The notes under the pieces: generated by a model
What the model saw: the letters and a program-made list of their open reading frames with translations, nothing else
Databases searched by the model: none
Told to the model about the DNA's origin: nothing
Assembly: GCA_001579985.1 (NCBI GenBank)
Contig: LRSR01007818.1
Coordinates: 1 to 34,962 of the forward strand
Origin: Hypsibius dujardini
Lineage: Eukaryota > Tardigrada > Eutardigrada > Parachela > Hypsibiidae
Length of the DNA stretch: 34,962 bases
Reading direction: 5' to 3'
Shown here: positions 15,924 to 26,416 of the stretch, piece after piece
Position numbering within the stretch: position 1 is the first letter of the stretch
Layout: each line of letters begins with the position of its first letter
Made by a program: the position numbers and the translations under genes

Positions 15924-18900
15924 TCATGACCGAATCAAGTGGACCCCGTGTCGGAGTGGCGGCGCCGGCTCGTTGTTGCTTCCAGCCGCTGTTAGCGTCG
16001 TCGTCGGGGTCGCTGCTTTGTTAACAACGCTACTGTTCCCTAGAATGCGACACTGCTGCGCGTCGTCCTCCACCGCCAAGCCCATGACCATGAGGAACTT
16101 GCAGAAGAAGGGCGACCGTCGGATAACCCGACTGCCGAACAACGCCTGCAGCGTGGTCAGGTCGTCCGGCACGATGCTGTCGTCCTGATCGATGTCCGCG
16201 GTTGCGGCTGCTACTGACGCCACTTTATTCCCCTGCAACTACAGTAATTGCTGACATCAAGCTTCCTAATTAATATTAAATTAGTTTGCAATATTTGAAC
16301 TGTACGATAAAGTTTCTATAGCAGGATAAAAATGATTTTCAAAGAATTCTTTATAAGACATTTTAAATGACAATTAAATTGATTTCTTCTATTGGTTTAA
16401 GTAAAGTTTCGGAGTAAGAAAAACATGATTTCCAAAAAAATGTTTATTTGAAATTTCAAATAACAATTAAGCTCATGTCTTCTATGCCGAATCAGCATAA
16501 AAGTAAATTTCCGATTTTTGTTTAAATTATGTCAATGAAGCAAGCAAATTAATAGTTCCCAGGCAACGAATCTTGAACGCATTTAAGATAAACGGTCAAA
16601 CGAATTGACGTTAAGCATCTCTTGGTAATACTCGAATACTTGATCTGTATAAATTACAAAAATTACAAAAATAAACAAGAACCGATTTGTGACTCACAAA
16701 TAAAGAATTTAACCTCTATATAAACTTTTAAATTTAACTAATAATAATTCAATTTAAAATTGAAAAGCTACTTTTTATCAATCGAAAATCGAAATGAACC
16801 TGTGTAAGTATTATATATTATATTTATTTCTAAATTATTTGTAGTTGTACAGCTATACCGAACTACCTGCAACTTGGAGCCGGTGCCGAATGGGAAGGAT
16901 TGACTGTTTATGTTTTTCAAAGACGACGGAGGAGCTGCAGTAGCTACGGTTGTTGTCGATGCAGGCGACGGAGTGGCCGGGTAAAGCAAAGGCGCCTTGT
17001 ATATCGATATGTAAATGGGATAACCGTTTCCATAGCCAGACGGAGCTGCGGGTCGCATATATCCTGCTGAAGCGGATACGGAAGAAAGCGTGGTGGACGG
17101 TCGCACCGGATAGGGATCGAAGGGACCCGGTTGACCGTACATGTAGTTGGACGGTTGCGGTGAGACTGTAGAGAAATATTGCGGGTACTTTGGAGGAAGG
17201 GCCGTTGTTATTGGAGACGGACTGGCCGTCACTGGATACGAACTGGCCGGTGCTGGAGACGGACTGGCGGTGACCGGAGACGGACTGGCCGTCACTAAAT
17301 AAGTACTCGCTGTTGCTGGAGACGGACTGGCGGTGGCCGGAGACGGACTGGTGGTGGCCGGAGACGGACTGGTGGTGGCCGGAGACGGACTGACCGTTGT
17401 TTGATATGAACTGGTTGTGGTTGGAGACGGACTGGCGGTGACCGCATATGAACTGGTCGTCACAGGAGACGGGCTGGCCGTTACTGGAGACGGACTCGCG
17501 GTGACTGGAGACGGACTGGTCGTCGTCTGATACAAACTGGTCATTGCTGGAGACGGGCTGATCGTGACCGGATATGGACTGGCCGTCGCTGGAGCCGAAC
17601 TGACTGTCGTTTGATACGGACTGGTCGTCACGGGAGACGGACTGGTCGTCGCTGGAGCCGAACTAACCGTTGTCTGATACAAACTTATTGTCACGGGAGA
17701 CAGACTAGTCGTCGCTGGTGATAGACTGGACGTTACTGGGTACGGACTAACCGTCACCGGACTAGGCGGACTTGAAGATGAATAGCTCGGAGAGTTGCTA
17801 CTTCCATAGTAGGACGAAGGTTGGAGAAGGGTTGTCGGTAAGGTAGGTGCAGTATCCGGAATAGGCTTGAATGTTGACGCGGACACCGGAAGGACGGTGG
17901 GATAATTACTACTGCTTCCAGAGTTGACTGAAGATGTGTAAACAAGGGTAGTCGTAGTAGTGGCACTCGGTGAAACCGGAGCTGTGCTTGTGGAGTATGA
18001 TGGTACCGCTGGAGATGACGGAACGGTCTGCGGGTATGACGGTCTGACGGTCGAGCTGGTGACGGTTGGCGGAGTTGTGCTGTATGGTACTGCAGTCGAA
18101 GGAGTTGCTGGAGCAAGGGTGGCGTACGACGTTGGATTCTGGATTGGAGTTTGCGTTTGGGTTTGTGAATTAACGGTTGTGTTGACGGAGTAGACGGAAG
18201 CCGAGCTGGTGGTGGGATTTGGGGTGGTGGAGCCCGGGGATGCGTAGGCTGTGGTTATAGCTGATGCTGGGGGCGTGGCTGAATATTAGGAAGAAATTAA
18301 TGACGTCATGTGTACTGCAACCAGATAATGATAACTATTTTCTGAATTGAAGAAGAAAATTACAATTAAGTTACATTTCCAATAAAATTAATAAGATCAT
18401 TAATAAAATTAATTGTAATTTTAAAGTGACCGACACCGACAGTAATAATAAACATATAAGGTTCAGTAATGCCTATGAATACAGTTTTTGTAAACATATC
18501 TAAATTATAGGCGTAAAAGTAGAAAAAAATTGTAACTGAAAAAATTAACGGGAAAGAAAAAACTAAAAGTATAAATATATTACAAGGAAGTTTGATGAGG
18601 TATTTGTTAATTTAGATGTATTAATTGTTAAGTATTATAAATTAATTTGCAAAAGGGACTAACCGAGGAAACATTTAATCTTGAATTCGGATGAGCTAAG
18701 CGAGTCACATATACAAATAGATGTGTATTAGGTAGATTGACTTGCCGTAACAGCACCATTGGCCGTCGAACGCGGCGCAGTCTTTGACGGACGTGCTGAT
18801 CTCCACGTGCCAGCATTGACTGTCCAGTTGAGCGGTATGACTGCAGTTTCCCACTTTCCCGAGAATTGGATATCCATCCGGCCGGCAAGCCACCACGCTC

Positions 18901-19151
18901 GAAGGTGACGACGGTGGTGCGTCGTAGGCAGCAGCCGCAGTACACCACACTGCAAGACAGAACCATTACTGACGCAACTCATCTGCACATTTTCGAATCC
19001 ATTTCTATAAAATAGTTAATATTTTCAGTTGACTAAAAGATTTGCAACTAAATCCTTTTAGTTCACTTTCAACAGTGGTTTAATTCCTTATCTCAAGCTA
19101 CAAACCAATTTGATGCAAGAAAACAGCAGCGACCAATTTAAATGGGAACAT
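15924..19151 (-). CDS. Secreted mucin-like Pro/Thr/Ser-rich protein with Cys-rich domain
   Basis: Probable minus-strand exons are 19151-19106 (signal peptide, MFPFKLVAAVFLHQI), 18949 to about 18710, 18278-16867 and about 16232-15924. The first two join in phase 1, completing VWC. The Cys-rich exon carries seven cysteines (one just after the signal peptide, then C, C, C, C and CC), with CRPDGYPILGKVGNC and CAAFDGQWCCYG. The big exon encodes about 470 residues of tandem repeats of the type SPSPVTASPSPATTS, interrupted by Tyr (SPYPVT, SLYQTT); this is typical of heavily O-glycosylated mucin domains. The final exon (~103 codons) follows in phase 0 and has no repeats. I could not settle the donor of the Cys-rich exon. 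The large exon needs a phase 1 donor, and the only one (18751 region, T|GTTACG) would split the CC pair, so a small exon between 18290 and 18700 may be missing. The product is likely a surface or secreted mucus/cuticle component. Without the last splice, the large exon would end at a stop at 16768. Confidence 0.65.
16245..16767. other. Last intron of the mucin-like gene
   Basis: AT-rich intron sequence between the repeat exon and the last exon on the minus strand; no other feature was seen. A pair of similar phrases (AAGTTTCGGAGTAAGAAAAA and relatives near 16405 and 16500) hints at old duplication. Confidence 0.4.
18290..18704. other. Intron of the mucin-like gene
   Basis: AT-rich sequence separates the Cys-rich exon from the repeat exon. 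A missing small exon could lie here, but I found none with clear splice sites and composition. Confidence 0.4.
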
Positions 19152-19339
19152 TTTCGTTCCAGGAGGGAAGACAATTTTGCAATAATTAATCACAATGAAA
19201 TGTTGGAAAAATGAAGGTCCTCTCCGTTAGTGATCGCTAGTTATCGTCGGTCAGTCCGTCGATTGACATGTGCACGTACCATTTCACGGACTGTTTGAAG
19301 AACTTCTTTGTGTACTGTTCGGAATCTCGATCACTTTCA

Positions 19340-19341
<2 letters not shown>

Positions 19342-19385
<44 letters not shown>
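19342..19385. repeat. (CT)n dinucleotide microsatellite
   Basis: About 22 perfect CT units lie roughly 200 bp upstream of the start codon of the mucin-like gene. On that gene's sense strand it reads (AG)n, a composition often found in promoters of animals. Confidence 0.98.
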
Positions 19386-19389
<4 letters not shown>

Positions 19390-20741
19390 GCCGACATTTT
19401 AAGTTAAAAAGTGTGAACTGCCTTCGCAATATTAACATCTAACCAACCAGCGCATCTTCTTACCGGCCGGACGGACAGTCCGTCGTCGTCCATTCCATTG
19501 TGTACTGTGCGCACACAAAAATGTGCGCTCGCTTTTCATATGCTTAATTGCTGACTTCTTGTTCGCGAACGATTCCATCTGTAGAGAGGGAGAAAGTGAG
19601 TGTGCCGTCACTGTCCATTACCGCGTTGAAGATGATTATCGTCTGTTGTCTGTAAATGTCGTCTGCTTTTATCAACATCAAAACGAAGACGACGAACTCA
19701 AGTTCGAACAGCGTAATTCTGGGGCGCGTTAGGGCGGTTAGTGAACAAAGAAAGCAGCTTTTTGCGTTCATTCTGAAAGGATATAAAAATACTAAAACTA
19801 AAAACATCCAGCTGTATTGTTGAAACAGCAAAACACTGTTGAGGCTTTAAGCTAAAAAGATTTAGGTGAAATTAGTGTTCCTTCTTCAACTTTTGGTTCC
19901 TATTACAGTAACGAAATACCAATTATTTTCTTCAAATTATTTTTACATTTTTTTTCCTCGAACGGTAATTGATAAAACTAGTAGACTAAAGTAGTAAAGT
20001 AACTACTAAAGTAGCAGAAATTAGAAACTGCAGTATATCGAGGCTTTTCGTTTTCATTAAAAAGAGTCAGCTAAAATTAGTGTTCCTTCTTCAACTTGTG
20101 GTTCCTAATACTGCGCTTAGCTACTAATAATTTCTTTCTGACCGTTGACCGTTGACCGTCTGAGAAATGACCGTTTCTATAAAAGTAATTATTTGAGTCG
20201 CACTGCTGACTGGTACATTGCCAGTGGTTGAAAAAAATGATGTTAACGGTTGAATATTATTATATTCATTATAAAATATTATATTCATTTATTAGGAAGT
20301 TCTCATCGATTTCTTCGACTAACACTGCACCTTTTGTTTTTCTGGTGAAATAAATATGTACAGAAAATATATCGGCCATGTTACATGTACCAACCAAACA
20401 ACCAACCAACCAACACGGTATGACCGTGACGAACCTGTTTAGCCGGTACTGTCGCATGCAGTATATAGTGACTGCATCGACCCCAAGACGCCTTCAAAGG
20501 GTACTGACCCTTTCTTTCTTCGGCTTCCGGCAAGAAAAGACGTATGAAACGTGTTCATGGTCGCTGCGTGGACATCACATAGAGAGACAGAGAGAGAGCT
20601 TGTGTGATCCCATCACGAAACACTCAGTACAAATACTTTCTTTCTTATCATTTTTCAAATTTTTTTTCTCCAAATTTTTACAATATCGAATAACATTTTT
20701 TATAACTTTCTTTACTTAATTATTGAAAGCAATTCAAGAGG
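19386..20741. promoter_or_regulatory. Divergent intergenic region between two secreted-protein genes
   Basis: This region lies between the mucin-like gene (start 19151, minus) and the 297-residue secreted protein gene (start 20742, plus). It holds a short GACCGTT tandem repeat (about 20141-20175) and the 205-bp-spaced duplication listed separately. It is AT-rich near 20640-20720, just upstream of the plus-strand start. No coding frame is convincing. Confidence 0.5.
19840..20125. repeat. Direct repeat, ~80 bp, copies 205 bp apart
   Basis: The phrase AAATTAGTGTTCCTTCTTCA followed by ACTTKTGGTTCCTAWTAC occurs at about 19868-19906 and again at about 20073-20111. The preceding bases (GAGGCTTT ... 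AAAAAGA) also match at the same spacing. It lies in the divergent promoter region. Confidence 0.85.
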
Positions 20742-23525
20742 ATGCGGAATTCCACTCAACTAATCTTCCTGTCCCTGTTTCTCAGTTGCGCTTTAATTCC
20801 CCTTATAACCGGCAAATTACACACCTTCGACGAGGACGAGGAGGAGTATAAAATCTTATTGTCGGCAAAAAAACCCAAAGGGAAAGCCCCCGTGAAGGAA
20901 TGCTCGGCCAGCGATGAAAAATGTTCCGGCTTGCCGGTGGCGAAAAATATTAAACCGCAGCTGAAGAAGAGCAAGTCCCAAGACATGATGGATAATACCG
21001 CGGAGATGATGATGGACCTCTTCGGTAAGTACGCGAAGCAGTGGGCCGACGGGACGCTTGACTGGACACAGCTGTTGAAATCGGAGCAGACATTTAAACT
21101 GCTTGGCCTCCTCATGCAAGGCAACATGCCCGGGGCCAATCCGCTGATGGCCGCTGCCTTAAGAGTTTCCGGAGAGGTATGGAACGACACTAATTGTTTT
21201 ATAGTTTCATTATTCTTTTTACTGTAATTATAGAAAAAAGTGTTTAAATTTACATGCCATTATTTGTTTACGATCATCTTCGTTTTTTCTTATAGAAAAC
21301 AGTGTTGTATATTTGCATCTACATCATTCATATCTATTAATACAATTTTTTTACAAATTTACAATTTTTTTCACACCATAAATTCGCTCCTCTTTTTGTC
21401 ATAATAAACAGATTTACTAACCGGAATTTTATTTATCACACTGTTTTATGTTTTTGCAGTTCATGAAAGAGGCTCCCCGTCTGAGGAGGGTTATGAAAGC
21501 CAAAGGAATAAGCCTGAAAGTAAGCTCACATTGGGTTTGCGTTCCGCCTAGCTCAAATCACTTGGAGCTGTTCAACGGGCACAGCGGTAAAGACACACGA
21601 AATAAAATGACGATGTGTTTTCTCTCTCTCTTATTCGTCTAATAAAAAGGGCGTCATGGACGAAGTGCACGACATCTTCAACACGGTGAGTCAAGATTAA
21701 ATATTAATTTGATTTGAACTTGCTCATCTCTGGAGCTGATCTCTGGGTTCTCTCACTCCCTGCTTTCATTAGAAAGTTTGATGTACGGTAATGATTCACT
21801 TGAACTCATGACACTTTTGCAGGTCATTCCCGGATTGGTGATCACCATGGAGCATGCCGACCGGAAGTGCCGGAGACAGGCGTTGTGTCGAGCGGCAAAG
21901 TCGGCCGGCGGTAATTCCCACGATTTTCCCAAGTCCATTGGCATGTTCCTCAGGTATGAGCCGCTTTTCCATTACGCGCACAATCATTTAGTCGTGCCAT
22001 TTTTTTTGCTATTTTTTTGGTACGGGGAGCTTGCCTTATTTCGAGCTCTTTTCGTGCCCAATTCGATGCACTAGCAATGTCAATTTTATGCGACTAACAA
22101 GGGGAACGGAACGCCGATCTCTTTGAAATCCTTTTTTGCAAATAATGGACTAAATTAATAAATTTTAGGAAAACATTTCATCTGCAAACGAGCTCTAGTC
22201 TGAACGGGAGAAAATTCGAAAGTTCCCCAATGGTTCCGCGAGTTTCTCATTAAATTCAAATATTGATTGTTTGATTGATGCTCTACCAAAACTCTCTTTT
22301 TAACCAATGTAAAACGTCGTTTTTTGAAAACGTTTGATTCCAAGATTATTAACACTCTTCTACTCGAAATTCAATTTGGAATCGATTGACATCAGCAAAA
22401 TCTTATTTGGATGCCAGAGGGCGGAGCTATAAGCTGGCTTCAATCTAAGCTTCCGAGTGACGTTGCAGAAATGACCCATAGTTCCGCCCCCTCCTATCAT
22501 CCAAATAAGATTCTGCTGATGATAAGGGATGATTCTCTCTGTATACAGTATGAAAATGACTTTTCTTGTCATCTTCTCATTTAAAATTTAATTCGAGATC
22601 GATTCGCATCAGCAAAATACTTTATGCATGTCTAGGGGCGGAGCCAAATCCGTGGCTGGTACGCTAGTAATTTCAGCCCTCTTCGAGACATACAAAGTGC
22701 TCCGCCCCCTGATCTCCGAAAAATATTTGGCTGATGTCATTCGATTCCAAATTGAGTTTGAAATCGGATCAAATTAACCAACATTTATTAGGTTGCCGAA
22801 TGTGTTGGCACGGAATATAAGTTCGCAATTCCACTCGCAATTTTCTATCAAATTATCTTTAATTTGGAGACTTTTGCCTCTTCTACTTTTTTCAACAAAA
22901 TTCACATGACTTCACCAGGTCAATATTACACATACGCGCATCTCGCACTCGTATTTGTCTGTTAGGATGATCTACAGATGGTATTCCGACACAATCGAGT
23001 TCTTACAGTTTTTTCATATTATTTTTGATATTTTGAATTCAAAATTCTATTCAGCATTCTGTGATTTCTTGGTGTGTTTTGTCACATAAGAAGTGCCTGA
23101 ATTCCGATTTGGTTTTTTTTTCCAGCTATGCGGCAGCAACTTACGTTGACCGGGTAGATAAGACCAAAAAGCAGGAATACATTAAAATCGTCGAGTGCTG
23201 CAGTAGCAGCGACAAGGGAATTTATAACAAATGTATGTCCGATTATTTCACAGTTCTTTTTTAACCGCCTTATTTCCTTACTTGGGCTTGCTTGCTCCTA
23301 TCTCTCACACAGGTTCGGCGAAATATCTCGACACTGAAGACTGCTCCGAGGAAAGGATGTAAGTCTACAATCTCATGCAGTCAACTCTTTTTCGTGTCCA
23401 ATTATTCATGCAGGTTAACAGTTTTTATATGTTTCGCACTCGACAGGCTCGACCCAAAAATGCTGCAGCCCATTCCGCCATCAGAAGTGGAGCTGCTCTT
23501 GAGTTTCATACCATATTTCAAATAA
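20742..23525 (+). CDS. Secreted cysteine-containing protein, 297 residues, unknown family
   Basis: Seven exons: 20742-21176, 21460-21519, 21650-21685, 21823-21953, 23126-23232, 23313-23358 and 23447-23525. Donors include GTAAGC, GTGAGT and GTAAGT, phases agree throughout, and the total is 894 nt. The start is set by a clear signal peptide (residues 1-24, LIFLSLFLSCALIPLITG). There follow an acidic patch (DEDEEE), a Lys-rich stretch, and a Met-rich helical region (DMMDNTAEMMMDLFGKYAKQ). The rest looks helical and holds eight cysteines after the signal peptide, in four close pairs: CSASDEKC, CRRQALC, ECC and C...DC. Four disulfides are possible. The C-terminus ends in a hydrophobic LLLSFIPYFK. 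I do not recognise the family. It is not a standard saposin, CAP or Kunitz pattern. A 12-codon exon (21650-21685) is the least certain piece, but it keeps the frame and has good splice sites. Confidence 0.75.
21954..22364. other. 5' part of intron 4 of the secreted-protein gene
   Basis: Intron sequence with no supported frame. The 1,172-bp intron also carries the foldback element that follows. Confidence 0.5.
22365..22762. repeat. Nested foldback element pair in intron 4
   Basis: Two hairpins lie side by side. Hairpin one has arms at 22390-22430 and 22478-22521, beginning CATCAGCAAAATCTTATTTG and carrying GGGCGGAGC. Hairpin two has arms at about 22600-22645 and 22699-22745 with CATCAGCAAAATACTT and GGGGCGGAGC. 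The outermost ends, AAATTCAATTTGGAATCGAT (22368) and its near-complement ending at about 22760, are also inverted copies. All arms are therefore related. No protein is encoded. It looks like a non-autonomous foldback transposon, perhaps one copy duplicated in place. Confidence 0.9.
22763..23125. other. 3' part of intron 4 of the secreted-protein gene
   Basis: AT-rich intron sequence up to the acceptor TTTTCCAG at 23118-23125; no feature was seen. Confidence 0.5.
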
Positions 23526-23734
23526 CGCGGTGTGGTCTAACGCGATTGTTAAACTGGACGTTGTTGATGCATGTTTGTATACAAACTATAAAATGAATTT
23601 TTCGACGTATAAATCGCAACATAAAGAAACTACAGTCTCTGTAAATTTCGAAATTAAGCGTCCGGATGTCGCAGGAGTACTAGTATACCAAGACTAGCTC
23701 TGCAAAGTTCCTGCCTGACGCGTTACGTGTACAC

Positions 23735-24180
23735 TGGAGCATGTGCAGGCAAGAAAACAGGGACATAGACAGAGAGATAGACAAACGGAGGGACGGGCAC
23801 ATACGGACAGACAGACGGGCATACAAACAAGTGGCCATCCGTCTGTGTCTAGGTGTCTGACAGGGAATGTAGACACCTATAGAGACAGAAAAACAGGCAA
23901 ACATACAGACTATCCGTCTGTTTTTATTTGTCTGACATGGATATAGACAAACAAACAGACAGACAGATAGACAGACAGACATACAGGCAGACAGACAAAT
24001 TAGCTTGATCAACACTTACAAACTTTGCAGTCATTTGGGTTGTAAGTAAATATCGTGAAGCCTATAATACCGGCGGAGATCCATTTCAGGCTCGAGGAAG
24101 CTTATGCAGGCAGTCAAATAGAGAAAGACAGGCAGATACATACGGACGTATGGTCAGGTACACGACAGATGGGCTATCTG
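23735..24180. repeat. Degenerate and perfect GACA arrays
   Basis: A degenerate agacagac/acagg composition runs from about 23735, with a cleaner (GACA)n stretch at 23941-23998. Two partial copies of a longer phrase (CATCCGTCTGTGTCTAGGTG near 23836 and TATCCGTCTGTTTTTATTTG near 23911) show a ~75-bp period. It lies between the secreted-protein gene and the mariner element. Confidence 0.75.
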
Positions 24181-24188
24181 TCTATATA

Positions 24189-25732
24189 TGAGGGACACTC
24201 TAAAATAATTGCAAGTGTAATTTCCACAAATTCAGCTTTGACTTTTTTAATCGGTATATCAGTGGAATCTCTCAATATATTCACCGTCACAATCGATGCA
24301 CTTCTGCAATCGGATCAGCCACTGCTGGAACACAAACAAAAAGCCTTTCTTAGCGAGGTCACGTAGGCCACGTGAAACCGCGTCATTGTGCTCACTTTGA
24401 CTCAGAAACTTTCGCCCTTTGAGCAGCTCTTTCAACTTCGGAAATAAAAAGAAATCTGCAGGTGCCAAATCTGGACTGCACGGTGGATGCGAAAGGGTAG
24501 CCAGTTTATGCTTGCGGAGGAAGGTCTTGGTCAGTGCAGACGTGTGGCACGACGCGTTGTCCTGCAAACGGAAAAATATGCAATCGAGCAATCAATCAAA
24601 TGCAGAACCGGAAAACAGTCGCGCACATAAAGTCCACTCTTTGCAAAGCCAGATCGTCTTCGGCCTATTTAATAATATTTTTCAAATACATAATTCGGCA
24701 ACTAATCAAATTTCAAACAAAAGAAAACGTTTGGGGTAATGGCGCGCTTTGCCAACCTTTCTCACCTGCAACAGGTAGATTTCTCGAGTTCCTGATTTCA
24801 GTCGCTTTTTCCACAACTTTCGAACCACCTTCTGCAGACATCTTCGAACGCAGAAAAAGATGATTCACTGCCTTGTGTCCAGGGGAACGAGCGAAGTTAG
24901 TGCGACAGAACACGCCCTTGTAGTTGAAGAATACCAGCAACATTGACTTCTGTACACTCCGTCCACGCCGATCGATGGACGCGGCTGCCCTGGACGCACC
25001 CACATCGTCGACATTCTCTTTGTCATCGGGTCGTACTAGTACATCCAAGATTCATCCCCCGTCAGGATTCTCTTGAGAAACAGTTCAGGGTTTTTTCGAC
25101 ACCCGTTCAGCATTTTCACAGCGAAGTCCGCCCGGGCTAGTTTTTTACCCTCCAGCAGCATATGAGGGACCCATCTTGCACAGAGCTTTCTGAGACCCAG
25201 TTTGTGGTGCAGAATGATATTCAGAGCAGCAGAGCTGATGCCGATTTCAACCTGAATCTCCTCCCAGGTAGCACGGGGATTCTCGGTGATGTAGCGATCA
25301 ACGGCTTCTATATTGCGAGGAATCACAGCCGTTGCAGGAAGTCCTGGAGATGAGACATCTCCAGCGTCTATCTTCCTCTTCTGAACTCTCGAAAGTATCT
25401 CCACACAGTATGAATTGAAGGTGCAAAAACTCCAAGTGTTTTTTAACCGTTTGAGAGTCTCAAGAGTAGTTTGACCGTTGGAAAAATCGTTGAAAGCAGC
25501 TCCCCGGAGAGCATGCTTATCTCGCTGCATTTTGCAAATGGGCCAATGTTTTTATTTTTCAAAGTGGGCTTTACATTACCTACTCGCCTGTGGCCAGTTG
25601 TCAAACAATTTCGCTCAAACTTTTTATTCATCCGCCCAACTGGATGTTGTTCCTTTTGAATTATTTTGAATGAAGATTTTCATAGCTTTTTATTTTACAT
25701 AAATACACTTGCAATCATTTCAGTGCCCCTCG
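24189..25732 (-). mobile_element. Mariner-family (DD34D) transposon, decayed
   Basis: The ends are inverted repeats of about 30 bp: GAGGGACACTCTAAAATAAT at the left, and the right end read in reverse starts GAGGGGCACTGAAATGATTG; both continue GCAAGTGTA. TA dinucleotides flank both sides (24187-24188 and 25733-25734), the usual mariner target duplication. Total length is 1,544 bp. The transposase runs on the minus strand from about 25530 to 24259. The catalytic triad is visible: TGDESW, then LQDNASCH, then PPCSPDLAPADFF, with 34 residues between the second and third aspartates. The gene is broken: a TAG follows DESWMY near 25035, the frame shifts about 100 bp later, and roughly 170 bp of unrelated sequence seem inserted near 24590-24750. 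The element cannot make a full transposase. Confidence 0.92.
24259..25530 (-). pseudogene. Mariner transposase pseudogene
   Basis: Three frame segments cover the enzyme. Segment 25530-25036 holds the N-terminal helix-turn-helix region and the first catalytic Asp (TGDESW). Segment 25048-24713 holds the middle of the catalytic core (LLVFFNYKGVFC). Segment 24591-24259 holds the second and third Asp and the C-terminus, ending at the typical KCIDCDGEYIERF. A stop, a frameshift and an apparent insertion separate them. The protein would bind the terminal repeats and move the element by cut and paste if intact. The overall order and spacing match mariner rather than Tc1 transposases. Confidence 0.88.
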
Positions 25733-25734
25733 TA

Positions 25735-26416
25735 TGTGTCTGGCTTGCGTAATCATAAAATGCCGCTGCACCACAGTTGGGTCCAAGGATTCACAGAAAA
25801 CGAGGCCAAGTAGCAACATCCACAGCTGGGCCATCTTCAAGACCAGCTTACCAGACAAGAAACTTGCAGACGTTACGAGCGCATGTTATCATATTTCCAT
25901 AAAAAATCTTGCAGATTCAAAATCGGAATTCTTCCAGGGTACTTTATAAGCCCTGTCAAATCAGTTGCTAGGCAGCAAAAAGTTCAACTGATAAGAAGTG
26001 AAAACTGTCGTGTTCTCTTAAGTTAGATTACTTTTAACAAGTAACCATAATGCGCAAAGCACAGACAAATGCCGTTGCACAGGAAAAAGGGGCAAGGGAT
26101 AGACGGTGAGCACTGTCGCGAATACAGCTGAGCAAGTAAAAGAAGAAGCCGGGTAAAGTTGGCTTTTTACAGTAGAGACAAGGAGAGAAAACTGATCCAC
26201 AATTAACAGCGAGATAAAACAAAAGAGCGACAAAAGTCGGTAATTAAACCGATTTCTCTCCTTTCAGTTCAATCAGAGCGGGTGTCTGTCTGTTTGTCTA
26301 TCTATCTAACTATCTCTCTGTCTGGCTGGCTGGCTGTTTGTCTGTCTGGCTAAGTAGACCATAAGCCAGCCGTGAAATGTCCGTGACAAGTAGCCAAGTG
26401 CGGCAGTGATGAAGAA
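25735..26416. other. Intergenic region after the mariner element
   Basis: No supported frame. A short degenerate TCTG/TCTA/TGGC repeat stands at about 26283-26350. The 3' end of the minus-strand ATAD2-like gene begins at 26417. Confidence 0.5.

Noticed and set aside
16768-16866. Read-through of the mucin-like exon to the stop at 16768
   Set aside because: The translation changes abruptly to Asn/Ile/Tyr-rich AT-coded sequence after a CAG|GTAGTT donor, so it is more likely intron. I keep it as an alternative end in the gene entry.
20756-21190. 144-codon minus-strand frame opposite exon 1 of the secreted protein gene
   Set aside because: The plus strand has the signal peptide, matching splice phases and downstream exons; the minus frame has none of these.
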